64,000 nucleotides of DNA from Streptomyces specialis (GTDB lineage Bacteria > Actinomycetota > Actinomycetes > Streptomycetales > Streptomycetaceae): assembly GCF_001493375.1 (NCBI RefSeq), contig NZ_LN929896.1, positions 708,808 through 772,807 on the forward strand, in the 5' to 3' direction. The position numbers and the translations under genes were made by a program. A model generated the notes under the pieces. It was not told the origin of the DNA. It made no database searches and worked only from the letters and a program-made list of their open reading frames with translations. Positions 9,564 to 18,275 of this stretch are shown piece by piece (the first letter of the stretch is position 1; each line of letters starts with the position of its first letter).

Positions 9564-10235
9564 ATGCGTCTCGTCATCGCCCGCTGCTCGGTCGACTACG
9601 CCGGCCGGCTCACCGCCCATCTCCCCCTCGCGCCACGGCTGATCCTCGTCAAGGCGGACAACTCCGTGTCGATCCACGCGGACGACCGGGCGTACAAGCC
9701 GCTCAACTGGATGTCCCCGCCATGCACGCTGAAGGAGAGCGCCCCGGACGGCACCGCCGTGTGGACGGTGGAGAACAAGGCGGGTGAGAAGCTCATCATC
9801 ACGATGGCCGAGATCCTGCACGACTCGTCGCACGAACTGGGCGTCGATCCCGGGCTGATCAAGGACGGCGTGGAGGCGCACCTCCAGGAGCTGCTCGCGG
9901 ACCGGATGGACACGCTGGGCGAGGGCTGCACGCTGATCCGCCGCGAATACCCCACGGCGATCGGCCCGGTGGACATCCTGGGCCGGGACGCCGAGGGCGG
10001 CACGATCGCCGTGGAGATCAAGCGGCGCGGCGAGATCGACGGGGTGGAGCAGCTCACGCGTTACCTGGAGCTGCTCAACCGCGATCCGCTGCTGGCCCCG
10101 GTGCGGGGCGTGTTCGCGGCGCAGGAGATCAAGCCGCAGGCCAGGACCCTGGCCACGGACCGGGGCATCCGGTGCGTGACGCTCGACTACGAGGCGCTGC
10201 GCGGCATCGACGACGACAAGCTGCGCCTCTTCTGA
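9564..10235 (+). CDS. nucS: Endonuclease NucS (EndoMS), non-canonical mismatch repair
   Basis: A 223-residue protein starting MRLVIARCSVDYAGRL, close to the usual length and sequence of actinobacterial NucS. The N-terminal part is the DNA-binding and dimerisation half. The C-terminal RecB-like nuclease has GPVDILGRDAEGGTIAVEIKRRG, with the D and ExK catalytic residues. Actinobacteria lack MutS/MutL and use NucS to cleave at mismatches, together with the sliding clamp. The C-terminal LRLF resembles the clamp-binding tail of the family. Confidence 0.95.
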   Translation: MRLVIARCSVDYAGRLTAHLPLAPRLILVKADNSVSIHADDRAYKPLNWMSPPCTLKESAPDGTAVWTVENKAGEKLIITMAEILHDSSHELGVDPGLIKDGVEAHLQELLADRMDTLGEGCTLIRREYPTAIGPVDILGRDAEGGTIAVEIKRRGEIDGVEQLTRYLELLNRDPLLAPVRGVFAAQEIKPQARTLATDRGIRCVTLDYEALRGIDDDKLRLF

Positions 10236-10319
10236 CGGACCGCCGGCCGTGCCCGCTTCCCCGGGGCGCGGCCGGCTCGTCGTGTCCGCCGTGTCTTCGG
10301 CGGTCGTTCAGACGGTCGT

Positions 10320-13143
10320 TCAGGCGGCGCCGACCGCCGCTGCCCCGTCCGGTGTGACGGGCGGTGCCGAGGGGGGGGGGGGGGGGGGGGGGGGGGGCGG
10401 GGGGGGGGCCCCCCCCCCCGCCGGGGGGCCCCCCCCCCCCCGGCCCCCCCCGGCCCCCGCCCCCTTCACCCCCCTCCCCGCCCCCCACACAGGCGAAGAG
10501 GGGGAGAGGGGTATAGAGGAGAAAGAGACAGGGGCGGCACCGCCTTCTTCGGTGCCGCCCTCCGCCGCGCCGCCCTCGTCGGTCCCGCCCTCCGCCGCGC
10601 CGCCCTCGTCGGTCCCGCCGTTGCCCGCACCGCCCTGGTCGGCACCGCCCTCTTCGGTGCCGCCGTCGTCCGAACCGCCCGGGTCGGCGCCACCGGCGTC
10701 GGTGCCGCCGTCCTCCGTACCGCCCGCGTCGGAGCCGCCGGCCTCCTGGCCGCCCCCGGCGGTCGTGGAGCCGCCACCGGTGGTGCCGGACGTGCTCGGC
10801 TCGCCGGTGGTGGGGTCGTCGGACGCGCCCGGCTCGCGGGTCGTCGGGTCGGCCGGGACGAAGGGGGTCTCCGGGTCGTCCGGGGAGGCGCTCTCCGTGG
10901 GCGACGGGCTGTCGGACGGGTCCGGGGAGCTGCTCGTCGGCGACTCGGAGGGCGTTCCGCTGTCCTCCGCCACGGGGATGTCGTCGGTGACCGCCGGGTC
11001 GCGGTGCTGGACGTTCCCCGGGGCGTCGTCCTGGTCCGAGCCCATGCCGAGCACCAGGACCGTGCCGAGCACCGCGAGCAGCAGACCGCCCGCCGCCGCG
11101 GCGACCACGCCGCGCCGGTGGGCGGGCGCGGCCAGGGGCTCGTACTCCTCCTCCTCGTCCACCGGCGCGCGGAGGATCACGCGGGGGACGTCCTCCGACG
11201 CGGGGGCCGGAAGCGGCAACGGAATGGGCGCGGTCGTGGTGACGTCGGGACCGGACGCGGGTTCGGGAGCGCCGTCCGGCGCGGGCGCGGGCGTGGGTGC
11301 CGGTCCGGGCGGGGGCGCGGGTTCGGGTGCGCGTTCCGGTACGCGGGGGCTGGTCAGGTCGGCGACCAGGGCCGAGGACGTCACCCGCGTGATCCTCCGC
11401 GCGCCGGTGGACGAGGAGGAGGAGTACGAGCCCCTGGCCGCGCCCGCCCACCGGCGCGCGGAGGATCACGCGGGTGACGTCCTCCGACGCGGGGGCCGGA
11501 AGCGGCAACGGAATGGGCGCGGTCGTGGTGACGTCGGGACCGGACGCGGGTTCGGGTGCGCGTTCCGGTACGCGGGGGCTGGTCAGGTCGGCGACCAGGG
11601 CCAGCGCCCGGCGGCCCGCGACCGCGCCGGCCGCGTCGGCGACGGCGCCGCGCAGGGCGGTGGCCGCCTCCAGCTCGGAGCGGGCGCCGTCGAGGCGGCC
11701 CGCGCAGATGGCGAGCACGCCCAGCTCGTGGTGGAAGTACGCCTGTTGGGCGACCTCTCCGGCCGTGCGGGCCGCCTCCTGGCCACTGCGCAGGACCCGT
11801 TCCCACAGCCCCCAGCGCAGGGTGGCGGCGAGCATCGGGGCCGCCGCGCGGGCGAGCGTGGCGACAGCGGTGGCGTGGCCCGCGCGGTGCGCCGCGCGGA
11901 GCACGGAGAGCAGCACCTCGGCCTCGGGCTCGACCGTGGCGGGGGTGACCCCGGCCTCGGACAGCCACCAGGTGTAGCGCCAGGCGGTGCTGAGGGTCCG
12001 GTCGGCCGAGCCCTCGCCGTAACCGGCCGCGAGCAGGTCCGCGACGACGCCGGTCGCGAGCCCGTGGCGCCGCCCGCGCCGGGTCAGGAGACCGGACTCC
12101 AGCAGCTCGGTGTACGCCTCGGCGGCCCCCTCCTCACCGGTGAGCGAGGGCAGCCTGGCCGGCTCCGGCATGTCGCCGCCGAGGGCGACGGCGAGCCGCA
12201 GCACCTCGCGGGCCGCGCCGGAGAGCGCGGCGGCGAGGGTCACGGTCAGGGTGACGGAGCCGGGCAGCGGCACGTCCGGCCCACCGCGGTGGCGGAGCAC
12301 GGCGGCGGCCTGGACGAAACGTTGCGGCAGCCCCTCGGTGTCGGACCACAGCTCGGCCGCCCAGTCGGTCTCGTCCTGGTCCAGGGGGCGGCCGGCGCGG
12401 GATTCCAGCAGTTCCAGCGCGGCGGAGCGGCTGAGGCCGGGGAGGAGGAGCTCCTCCACCCGGGAGGCGCCGGTGGCGTCGGGGACGCCCGGCGGGCCCG
12501 CGATCAGGAACGCGCACTCGAGCGTGGCGTCGAGGACCTCGTCGAGCCCGGCGCCGCCGAACTCCAGGTCGTCGATCACGACCACCGCGCCGATGTCCCG
12601 CAGCCCGGCGGTGAGTTCGGTGGGGCCCGGCCGGTGGGCCGGGGTGTGGTACGCGGCGGCGTACAGCTCGTGGAGCACGTCCGAGGGGGTCCGGCGGTGA
12701 CCGCTGAGACAGATCACCCCGGCCGGGGCGAGCCCGGCGCAGTCGCGGGCGACGGCGTCGAGGAGGGCGGTGCGGCCGGTGCCGGGCGCGCCGGTGAGGC
12801 GGACCGAGCGGCCCTGGGCCAGCAGCCGGCCGAGCCGGTGCCGTATCTCGTCGCGCTCCAGCAGCGGCGCCTCGCCGTCCTGCCCTCCGGGCGCGGGCCC
12901 TTCGTCCGGTCCGCCGGATCCGCCCGGCCCGTCGGGCCCGGCTCCGGCGGGGGCGGCGGGGACGCGGCGCGGAACGATCGGGCGGCGCCCGGGCGGGCAG
13001 GACACGATCTCGCTGCCGTCGACGGCGTTGACGGTGACCAGGAAGTCCCCGGCGACCAGCTCGACGGCCCGCGCGGGGCCGGCGCCGCCGGTCGTCGGCT
13101 CGGGGGGCTGCTCCCCCTCGGGGGCGGAGTGGTTCACGTCCAT
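10320..13143 (-). CDS. STAND-like P-loop ATPase with transmembrane segment and Gly/Ser-rich tail, disrupted by assembly errors
   Basis: The N-terminal ~520 residues read 13143 to about 11580. A Pro/Gly linker is followed by P-loop GAPGTGRT at 118-125 (Arg in place of the usual Lys), Walker B VVVIDD, and a helical SARP/LuxR-like ATPase region with Ala-rich repeats. A 229-bp duplication then shifts the frame. Removing it continues in the frame from about 11351: a Pro-rich linker, EDVPRVILRAPVDEEEEYE, one TM helix (GGLLLAVLGTVLVLGM) and a long Gly/Asp/Glu/Thr tail of GG(T/A)(D/E)EGG units. The tail enters the poly-G artefact; a stop at 10320 (..TPDGAAAVGAA) fits. In Streptomyces a conserved ATP-binding membrane protein lies next to nucS. 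Function unknown. Confidence 0.72.
10371..10531. other. Assembly artefact: G-run/C-run join plus degenerate Nextera mosaic end
   Basis: A run of G (about 10371-10408) abuts a run of C (about 10409-10480). A degraded reverse-complement mosaic end follows, whose last nine bases (AAGAGACAG, 10523-10531) are exact, though only 11 of 19 match overall. The order genomic, poly-G, poly-C, adapter, genomic is what two opposite reads running off short inserts would give on a two-colour Illumina instrument. The real 3' part of the membrane ATPase gene is missing or scrambled here. Confidence 0.8.
11119..11610. repeat. Fold-back duplication inside the STAND-like gene
   Basis: Sequence at about 11161-11370 recurs at about 11450-11600, offset 289 bases at its left part and 229 bases at its right part; the right copy lacks 60 bases. 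Between them, 11371-11449 is the inverted copy of about 11119-11199. Deleting 229 bases restores one reading frame across the gene. A natural inverted repeat (CGCCGGTGGGC versus GTCCACCGGCGC) lies at the turning point, so a template-switch or amplification chimera is likely. One base differs between copies (gcgggtgac versus gcgggggac). Confidence 0.85.
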
Positions 13144-13257
13144 GGTCGATGTCTCTCGAATGTGGTGCGGACGAGCTGCCCGCCGGAGCGAACGCTACCG
13201 CCGCTTTTCGTACGCACGGCGGCCGGAGCCGCACGATACGCAGAAAACGCCCGCCGG

Positions 13258-13551
13258 TTAAGGGGCAATCGTGAGGATGCGGTGCAGCCTGGTGGCGACC
13301 AGCACGCGCTGCATCTGCGGCGGGACGTCGTGCAGCACCAGCCGCCGCCCGCACCGGCCGGCCCGGCGGTGGGCGCCCATGATGACCCCGAGGCCCGTGG
13401 CGTCCCAGGAGTCGAGGTGCTTGAGGTCGAGGACGAGGTCGCCCTGGCCCGAGTCGACGGCCCGGTGCAGCGCCGTCTTGGCGTCCGCCGCGCTGCGCAC
13501 GTCCAGGCGCCCGCCGACGACCAGCCTGGCGTGGTCGCCCGTGATGTGCAT
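13258..13551 (-). CDS. STAS-domain protein (anti-sigma factor antagonist-like)
   Basis: A 97-residue single STAS domain. LVVGGRLDVRSAADAKTALH and LVLDLKHLDSWDATGLGVIMGAHRRAG contain the conserved DS(W)DATGLG around the phosphorylatable Ser/Thr site of anti-anti-sigma factors. The ATG at 13551 is preferred over the one 33 bases upstream, because GGGAG lies six bases before it and the Streptomyces orthologue (SCO5386) starts at MHI. It would bind an anti-sigma kinase or act in a stress signalling partner switch; partner unknown. Confidence 0.85.
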   Translation of the reverse strand: MHITGDHARLVVGGRLDVRSAADAKTALHRAVDSGQGDLVLDLKHLDSWDATGLGVIMGAHRRAGRCGRRLVLHDVPPQMQRVLVATRLHRILTIAP

Positions 13552-13734
13552 GATGCGCTCCCGTTCCGCTGGAACGATGGTCAACGACTGCTAAACCTGA
13601 CGGTCCGAGGTGCCGCTCAGTTGCCGTGCGCGCTCGAACCGGTACCGAAATCACCCGCAAGGGTGATCCCCAAGCCGTGCGGGGTCCGGTAGCGGTGGAC
13701 CCGGTCGGTGCGGGGTCCCCGATGCCGGGAGGGC

Positions 13735-14583
13735 TCAGTAGCGGTAGAAGCCCTGCCCGCTCTTCCTGCCGAGGTCCCCGGCGTCCACCATGCGCCGGAG
13801 CAGCTCCGGTGCGGCGAACTTCCCGTCGCGGGACTCGGCGTAGATGTTCTCCGTGGCGTTCCGGATGATGTCGACGCCGGTGAGGTCGGCGGTGGCGAGC
13901 GGGCCCATGGCGTGCCCGAAGCCCAGCCGGCAGGCGGTGTCGATGTCCTCGGCGCTGGCGACGCCGGATTCGTAGAGCTTGATCGCCTCGACCACCAGGG
14001 CGGAGATCAGGCGGGTGGTGACGAAACCGGCGACGTCGCGGTTGACGACGACGCAGGTCTTGCCGAGGGACTCGGCGAACTCCCGGGCGGCGGCGAGGGT
14101 TTCGTCGCTCGTCTTGTGGCCGCGGACCAGCTCGCACAGCGCCATCATCGGCACCGGCGAGAAGAAGTGGGTCCCTACCACCCGCTCGGGAGCCGAGGTG
14201 ACGGCGGCGAGCTTGGTGATGGGGATGGCGGAGGTGTTGGAGGCCAGGAGCGCGGTGTCCTTGACGAGGCCGTCGAGGGCCCGGAACAGCTCCTGCTTGA
14301 CCTCGGCGTTCTCGAACACTGCCTCGACCACGACGTCCGCGTCGCCCGCGGCGTCGAGATCGGTGGTGGTGGTGATCCGGGCGAGGGCCGCCTCGGCGTC
14401 GGCGTCCGTCAGCCGGCCCTTGGCGGTGAACTTGGCGACCGAGGCCTCGATACCGCGCACACCACGGGTCAGGGCGTCCTCGGTGACGTCCCGCAGGACG
14501 ACGTCCCAGCCGGCCTGCGCGGCGACCTGGGCGATGCCGGAACCCATGAGTCCGGCCCCGATGACGGCGAGCTTCCTGGCCAC
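13735..14583 (-). CDS. 3-hydroxybutyryl-CoA / 3-hydroxyacyl-CoA dehydrogenase
   Basis: A 282-residue NAD(P)-dependent dehydrogenase. The Rossmann motif is LAVIGAGLMGSGIAQVAAQAG at the N-terminus, followed by the catalytic His region VGTHFFSPVPMMALCELVRG and the C-terminal helical domain (GFGHAMGPLATADLTGVD). The family oxidises (S)-3-hydroxybutyryl-CoA to acetoacetyl-CoA in fatty acid or butyrate metabolism. The length matches PaaH/Hbd proteins. It stands alone on the minus strand, downstream of a TetR gene that faces the other way to an exporter. Confidence 0.92.
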   Translation of the reverse strand: MARKLAVIGAGLMGSGIAQVAAQAGWDVVLRDVTEDALTRGVRGIEASVAKFTAKGRLTDADAEAALARITTTTDLDAAGDADVVVEAVFENAEVKQELFRALDGLVKDTALLASNTSAIPITKLAAVTSAPERVVGTHFFSPVPMMALCELVRGHKTSDETLAAAREFAESLGKTCVVVNRDVAGFVTTRLISALVVEAIKLYESGVASAEDIDTACRLGFGHAMGPLATADLTGVDIIRNATENIYAESRDGKFAAPELLRRMVDAGDLGRKSGQGFYRY

Positions 14584-14686
14584 GTGTGATCTCCCTTGAT
14601 GCGTGCCAGCCGAGAATCCCAGACCCTAGCGAGCGTTGGCAGTCCGTGGGACGAGAAGAGACGCGCATCACGGCGCGCCGGGCGGT

Positions 14687-15325
14687 TCAGGCGGGGGGAC
14701 GGCGCGCGTAGCCGCGCACTTGTTCGCTCATGAGTGACTCCGCCACCTCCAGCCTCTCCAGCATCACCCGCGCGGTCCGGTCGACGGTCCGCCGCTCCAT
14801 CGCGCACATGCCGGCCGTGCGGTAGATGTCGCCCTGGAGGGACATGAGCTGGAGGGCGATCAGGCTGGGCGTGTGGTCGCCGTCCTCGGCGCCGACCTCC
14901 TCGGCCAGCGTCTCGGACAGCCGCTGCGTGGTCTCCTGCTGCATCCGCATCAGGCGGGCCATCAGCGCCGAGGAGCCGAAGGCGATCCGCATGAAGCGGC
15001 CGTACCCCTCGGTCAGGCCCATCCACGGCTGCCGGTCGGCGATGTCCTCGCGCAGGCCGCGCAGCACGGCGTCGGCGGCGGACTCACCGGGGAGGCGCTC
15101 CCGCACCCGGCGGGAGGGGCGGTCGACGAACTCGGCGCCCCGGTCCAGGAACAGGTCCTCCTTGGTGGGGAAGTAGTTGTAGACGGTGTTGACGGAGACG
15201 TCCGCCGCCTCCGCGACCTCCGCGACGGTCACCGCGTCGAAGCCGCGCTCCAGGAACAGCCCGGTCGCCACATCCGAGATGTGGAGTCTCGTCTGCTGCT
15301 TTTTGCGTTCTCTGAGCCCGGCCAT
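14687..15325 (-). CDS. TetR family transcriptional regulator
   Basis: A 212-residue protein. The N-terminal TetR HTH is at about 8-55 (LHISDVATGLFLERGFDAVTVAEVAEAADVSVNTVYNYFPTKEDLF, described only by its ends). The C-terminal ligand domain is helical and ends SEQVRGYARRPPA. The ATG at 15325 gives the family length; the 17 codons upstream are unlikely to be used. It diverges from the ABC exporter at 15406 across 80 bp and most likely represses it. A short inverted repeat ATGGT-A-ACCAT at about 15332-15342 is a candidate half of the operator. Confidence 0.88.
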   Translation of the reverse strand: MAGLRERKKQQTRLHISDVATGLFLERGFDAVTVAEVAEAADVSVNTVYNYFPTKEDLFLDRGAEFVDRPSRRVRERLPGESAADAVLRGLREDIADRQPWMGLTEGYGRFMRIAFGSSALMARLMRMQQETTQRLSETLAEEVGAEDGDHTPSLIALQLMSLQGDIYRTAGMCAMERRTVDRTARVMLERLEVAESLMSEQVRGYARRPPA

Positions 15326-15405
15326 GCCGCCATGGTAACCATTTTTGGCCAACCTGAAAACTTGGTGACATTGCAAATTTAGATCTGGTCTGGTTTTCTG
15401 ATGAC

Positions 15406-16191
15406 ATGGCTCCGATCCTCACCACTCACGACCTCGCGCGCACCTTCGAGACCAAGCGGGGCACGGTGGAGGCCGTGCGCGGCATCGACATGACCGTCGA
15501 GCCCGGCGAGATCCTCGGCTTCCTCGGGCCCAACGGCGCGGGGAAGAGCACGACGCTCCGCATGCTGACCACCCTGCTGCCGCCCACCCGCGGCACCGCC
15601 ACCGTGGCCGGGCACGACCTGGCCCGGGAGCCCGCGCTCGTCCGGCAGCGCATCGGGTATGTCGCCCAGTCCAGCGGCGTCGACCCCAGCGAGACGGTGC
15701 GGAACGAGCTGATGCTCCAGGGCCGCCTCTACCGCCTGTCCAAGGCCGAGGCCGCCACCCGCATCGAGGCCCTCGCCGCCGATCTGGACCTGACGGAGCT
15801 GCTGGAGCGCAAGTGCGCCGAGCTGTCGGGAGGCCAGAAGCGGCGGCTGGACATCGCCTTGGCGCTCACCCACCGGCCCGAGATCGTCTTCCTCGACGAG
15901 CCGACCACGGGCCTGGACCCGGGCAGCCGCGCCGACCTGTGGGACCTGATCCGCCGCGTCAGGTCCGAGCACGGCACGACCGTCTTCCTCACCACGCACT
16001 ACCTCGACGAGGCGGACGCCCTGTCCGACCGGCTGATCATCGTCGACGACGGGCGTGTCGTGGCGGAGGGCCCCCCGGAGGAGCTGAAGACCCGCCACGG
16101 CGGGTCGCCCGACGCCACCCTCCAGGACACCTTCATCGCCATCACGGGCCGCGGTCCCAAGAAGGACGACCTCGCCCCGGTCGCGCTCTGA
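15406..16191 (+). CDS. ABC-2 exporter ATP-binding protein (DrrA/daunorubicin-resistance type)
   Basis: A 261-residue ATPase with Walker A GPNGAGKST at about 45-53, signature LSGGQKRRLDIA, Walker B IVFLDEPTTGLDP, and H-loop TTHYLDEAD. It belongs to the drug-export group that works with an ABC-2 permease, here the next gene 51 bp downstream. Its promoter region is shared with the divergent TetR gene, suggesting ligand-induced efflux. Substrate unknown. Confidence 0.92.
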   Translation: MAPILTTHDLARTFETKRGTVEAVRGIDMTVEPGEILGFLGPNGAGKSTTLRMLTTLLPPTRGTATVAGHDLAREPALVRQRIGYVAQSSGVDPSETVRNELMLQGRLYRLSKAEAATRIEALAADLDLTELLERKCAELSGGQKRRLDIALALTHRPEIVFLDEPTTGLDPGSRADLWDLIRRVRSEHGTTVFLTTHYLDEADALSDRLIIVDDGRVVAEGPPEELKTRHGGSPDATLQDTFIAITGRGPKKDDLAPVAL

Positions 16192-16242
16192 CCGCCCGCC
16201 ACCCGCTGCCCGACGCCCACAGACCGAGGGGTCCCGCCCGCC

Positions 16243-16998
16243 ATGTCCACCGTCCTGTCCGACACCGCCCTGATCTACGACCGCTATCTGCGGCAGACGC
16301 TCCGCTCCCGGATCAGCCTGATCTTCGGGATGCTCCAGCCGATGCTCTTCCTCGCCTTCTTCGGCCCTCTCCTGGAGGACGTGCCGCTGGGCGGCGAGGG
16401 CGACTCCTGGCAGACCCTCGTGCCCGGACTCCTGGTCCAGCTCGGCCTGTTCAGCGCCGCCTTCGCCGGCTTCGGCATCATCGTCGAGAAGCAGCTCGGC
16501 GTGGTCGAGCGGATGCGGGTGACCCCCGTCAGCCGCCTCGCCCTGCTGCTGGGCCGGGTGCTGCGCGACGCGACCCTGCTCCTCGTCCAGTCGCTGATCC
16601 TGGTCACCGTCGGCGTCGCCTTCGGCCTCCGGGCGCCGGTGCTGGGTGTCGCGATCGGGTTCGTCTTCGTCGCGGCGCTGGCCATCTCCCTGGCCTCGCT
16701 GTCCTACGCCTTCGCGATGCGGGTGAACACCATCCAGGAGTTCGCCCCGGTCATCAACTCCATCAACCTGCCCGCGATGCTGCTCTCCGGCATCCTCCTC
16801 CCGATGGCCCTGGCCCCGGCCTGGCTCGACGTCATATCTCACTTCGTCCCCTTCCGGTATCTGGTGGAGGGCGTGCGGGCGGCGTTCGTCGGGGACTACG
16901 GCGACGGCTCGCTGGCACTCGGCGCGGCGGTCACCGCCGCGTTCACCGCCGTCTCCCTCACCCTCGGTACGCGGCTCTTCCGCAAGGCGGGCGCCTGA
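16243..16998 (+). CDS. ABC-2 type exporter permease
   Basis: A 251-residue membrane protein with six predicted TM helices and the ABC-2 signature region (VINSINLPAMLLSGILLPMALAP, between the last helices). It is the partner of the preceding DrrA-like ATPase and lies in the same transcription unit. The sequence EKQLGVVERMRVTPVSRLALLLGRV is typical of DrrB-like permeases. It likely forms a homodimer with two ATPase subunits. Confidence 0.91.
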   Translation: MSTVLSDTALIYDRYLRQTLRSRISLIFGMLQPMLFLAFFGPLLEDVPLGGEGDSWQTLVPGLLVQLGLFSAAFAGFGIIVEKQLGVVERMRVTPVSRLALLLGRVLRDATLLLVQSLILVTVGVAFGLRAPVLGVAIGFVFVAALAISLASLSYAFAMRVNTIQEFAPVINSINLPAMLLSGILLPMALAPAWLDVISHFVPFRYLVEGVRAAFVGDYGDGSLALGAAVTAAFTAVSLTLGTRLFRKAGA

Positions 16999-17021
16999 GA
17001 GCCGCGCGGTACGCTCCCCGC

Positions 17022-17594
17022 ATGGTCAACCTCACGCGGATCTACACCCGTACCGGAGACTCCGGCACCACCGCCCTGGGCGACATGAGCCGCACGGCCA
17101 AGACGGACCTGCGGATCGCCGCCTACGCCGACGCCAACGAGGCCAACGCCGTCATCGGGACGGCGTTGGCCCTCGGCGGCCTGCCCGAGGACGTCAAGAC
17201 CGTGCTCGTCCGGGTCCAGAACGACCTGTTCGACGTCGGCGCGGCCCTCGCCCCCCCGGTCGTCGAGAACCCCGAATCCCCGCCGCTGCGGGTCGAGCAG
17301 AGCTACATCGACCGGCTCGAAGCCGACTGCGACCGCTTCCTGGCCGACCTGGAGAAGCTGCGCAGCTTCATCCTCCCCGGCGGCACCCCCGGCGCGGCCC
17401 TGCTGCACCAGGCGTGCACCGTGGTCCGCCGCGCCGAGCGGTCCACCTGGGCCGCGCTGGAGGTCCACGGCGATGTCATGAACCAGCTCACCGCCACCTA
17501 CCTCAACCGGCTCTCCGACCTTCTGTTCATCCTGGCCAGGACGGCGAACAAGGAGATCGGCGACGTCCTGTGGGTGCCCGGCGAAAACCGCTGA
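17022..17594 (+). CDS. Cob(I)yrinic acid a,c-diamide adenosyltransferase, PduO type
   Basis: A 190-residue PduO-type ATP:cob(I)alamin adenosyltransferase. The N-terminal ATP-binding motif is RIYTRTGDSGTTALGD. Conserved helices include YADANEANAVIGTAL, and the active-site region is FILPGGTPGAALLHQACTVVRRAER. The C-terminus NRLSDLLFILAR is typical. It makes adenosylcobalamin for B12-dependent enzymes such as methylmalonyl-CoA mutase. The start 27 bases after the permease stop allows co-transcription, but this enzyme is conserved at this place without the exporter. Confidence 0.95.
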   Translation: MVNLTRIYTRTGDSGTTALGDMSRTAKTDLRIAAYADANEANAVIGTALALGGLPEDVKTVLVRVQNDLFDVGAALAPPVVENPESPPLRVEQSYIDRLEADCDRFLADLEKLRSFILPGGTPGAALLHQACTVVRRAERSTWAALEVHGDVMNQLTATYLNRLSDLLFILARTANKEIGDVLWVPGENR

Positions 17595-17688
17595 CGCGGA
17601 GGAATCACCGCCCGCCCCTCGGGGAACCCGTCCCGCACCTCGCGATTCGGAGGATTCCCGGACGAAGACCCAGACAAGGGGCAGAGTC

Positions 17689-17919
17689 ATGGCCAAGGAT
17701 TCCGAGTTCCACCCGGGTGACCGGGTGTCGTGGAAGAGCCACGGCAGCACCGCCGAAGGCACCGTGAAACGGAAGATCGACAAGCGGACGCGCGCGGCCG
17801 GCCGGACGGTCGCCGCCTCCCCCGACGCTCCCCAGTACGAGGTGGAGAGCGAGAAGTCGGGCGGCAGGGCGGTCCACCGGCCGGACGCCCTGCGGAAGCG
17901 GAAGGGCGGCGGATCATGA
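17689..17919 (+). CDS. DUF2945 (HVA1/Tudor-like) protein
   Basis: A 76-residue basic protein of the DUF2945 family, a small SH3/Tudor-like barrel: FHPGDRVSWKSHGSTAEGTVKRKI, then APQYEVESEKSGGRAVHRPDALRK. The family is often next to DUF3140, as here, where the two overlap by ATGA at 17916-17919. It may bind nucleic acid or modified protein; the role is not established. Confidence 0.9.
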   Translation: MAKDSEFHPGDRVSWKSHGSTAEGTVKRKIDKRTRAAGRTVAASPDAPQYEVESEKSGGRAVHRPDALRKRKGGGS

Positions 17920-18248
17920 GCCGTCCCGACCGCGACGAGACGATCAGGGAGTTCCACCAGGCGGTGAACCTGCCGCCCTCAGCGCTGGAACGGTGGCTGC
18001 GCACCGAGCCGTCACGCGCCGCCGGCCAGCACAAGGACGGCGGCGAGAGCGTCGGACACGCCTCGGGCCGGCGGATCGTGCACCTCCAGCGCATGAAGAA
18101 GGCCGACCTGTCGGACGACGACATCGCCCACATGCGCAAGGTCGTCGGCTACGTCAGCCGCCACACCAAGCAGCGTCCGGACGGCGACGTCCGCGACACC
18201 CGGTGGCGGCACTCCCTCATGAACTGGGGCCACGATCCCCTGCGCTGA
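17916..18248 (+). CDS. DUF3140 protein
   Basis: A 110-residue protein with REFHQAVNLPPSALERWLRT, SGRRIVHLQRMKKADLSDDDIAHMRKVVGYVSRHTKQRP and a C-terminal RHSLMNWGHDPLR, as in the DUF3140 family. It is translationally coupled to the DUF2945 gene by a 4-base overlap. The two families recur as pairs in bacteria, sometimes within one protein; one view is a DNA-binding or repair-associated accessory pair, but this is not shown. Confidence 0.9.
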   Translation: MSRPDRDETIREFHQAVNLPPSALERWLRTEPSRAAGQHKDGGESVGHASGRRIVHLQRMKKADLSDDDIAHMRKVVGYVSRHTKQRPDGDVRDTRWRHSLMNWGHDPLR

Positions 18249-18275
18249 CCCCGGGCGCCGCCGCCCCCGGGCGGC

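Noticed and set aside
10371..10480. G-quadruplex or phase-variable homopolymer tract
   Set aside because: It adjoins degenerate adapter sequence and switches from G to C, as read-merging artefacts do.
10249..13692. A 1147-residue plus-strand protein
   Set aside because: It is the shadow of the minus-strand ATPase and STAS genes and runs through the homopolymer artefact.
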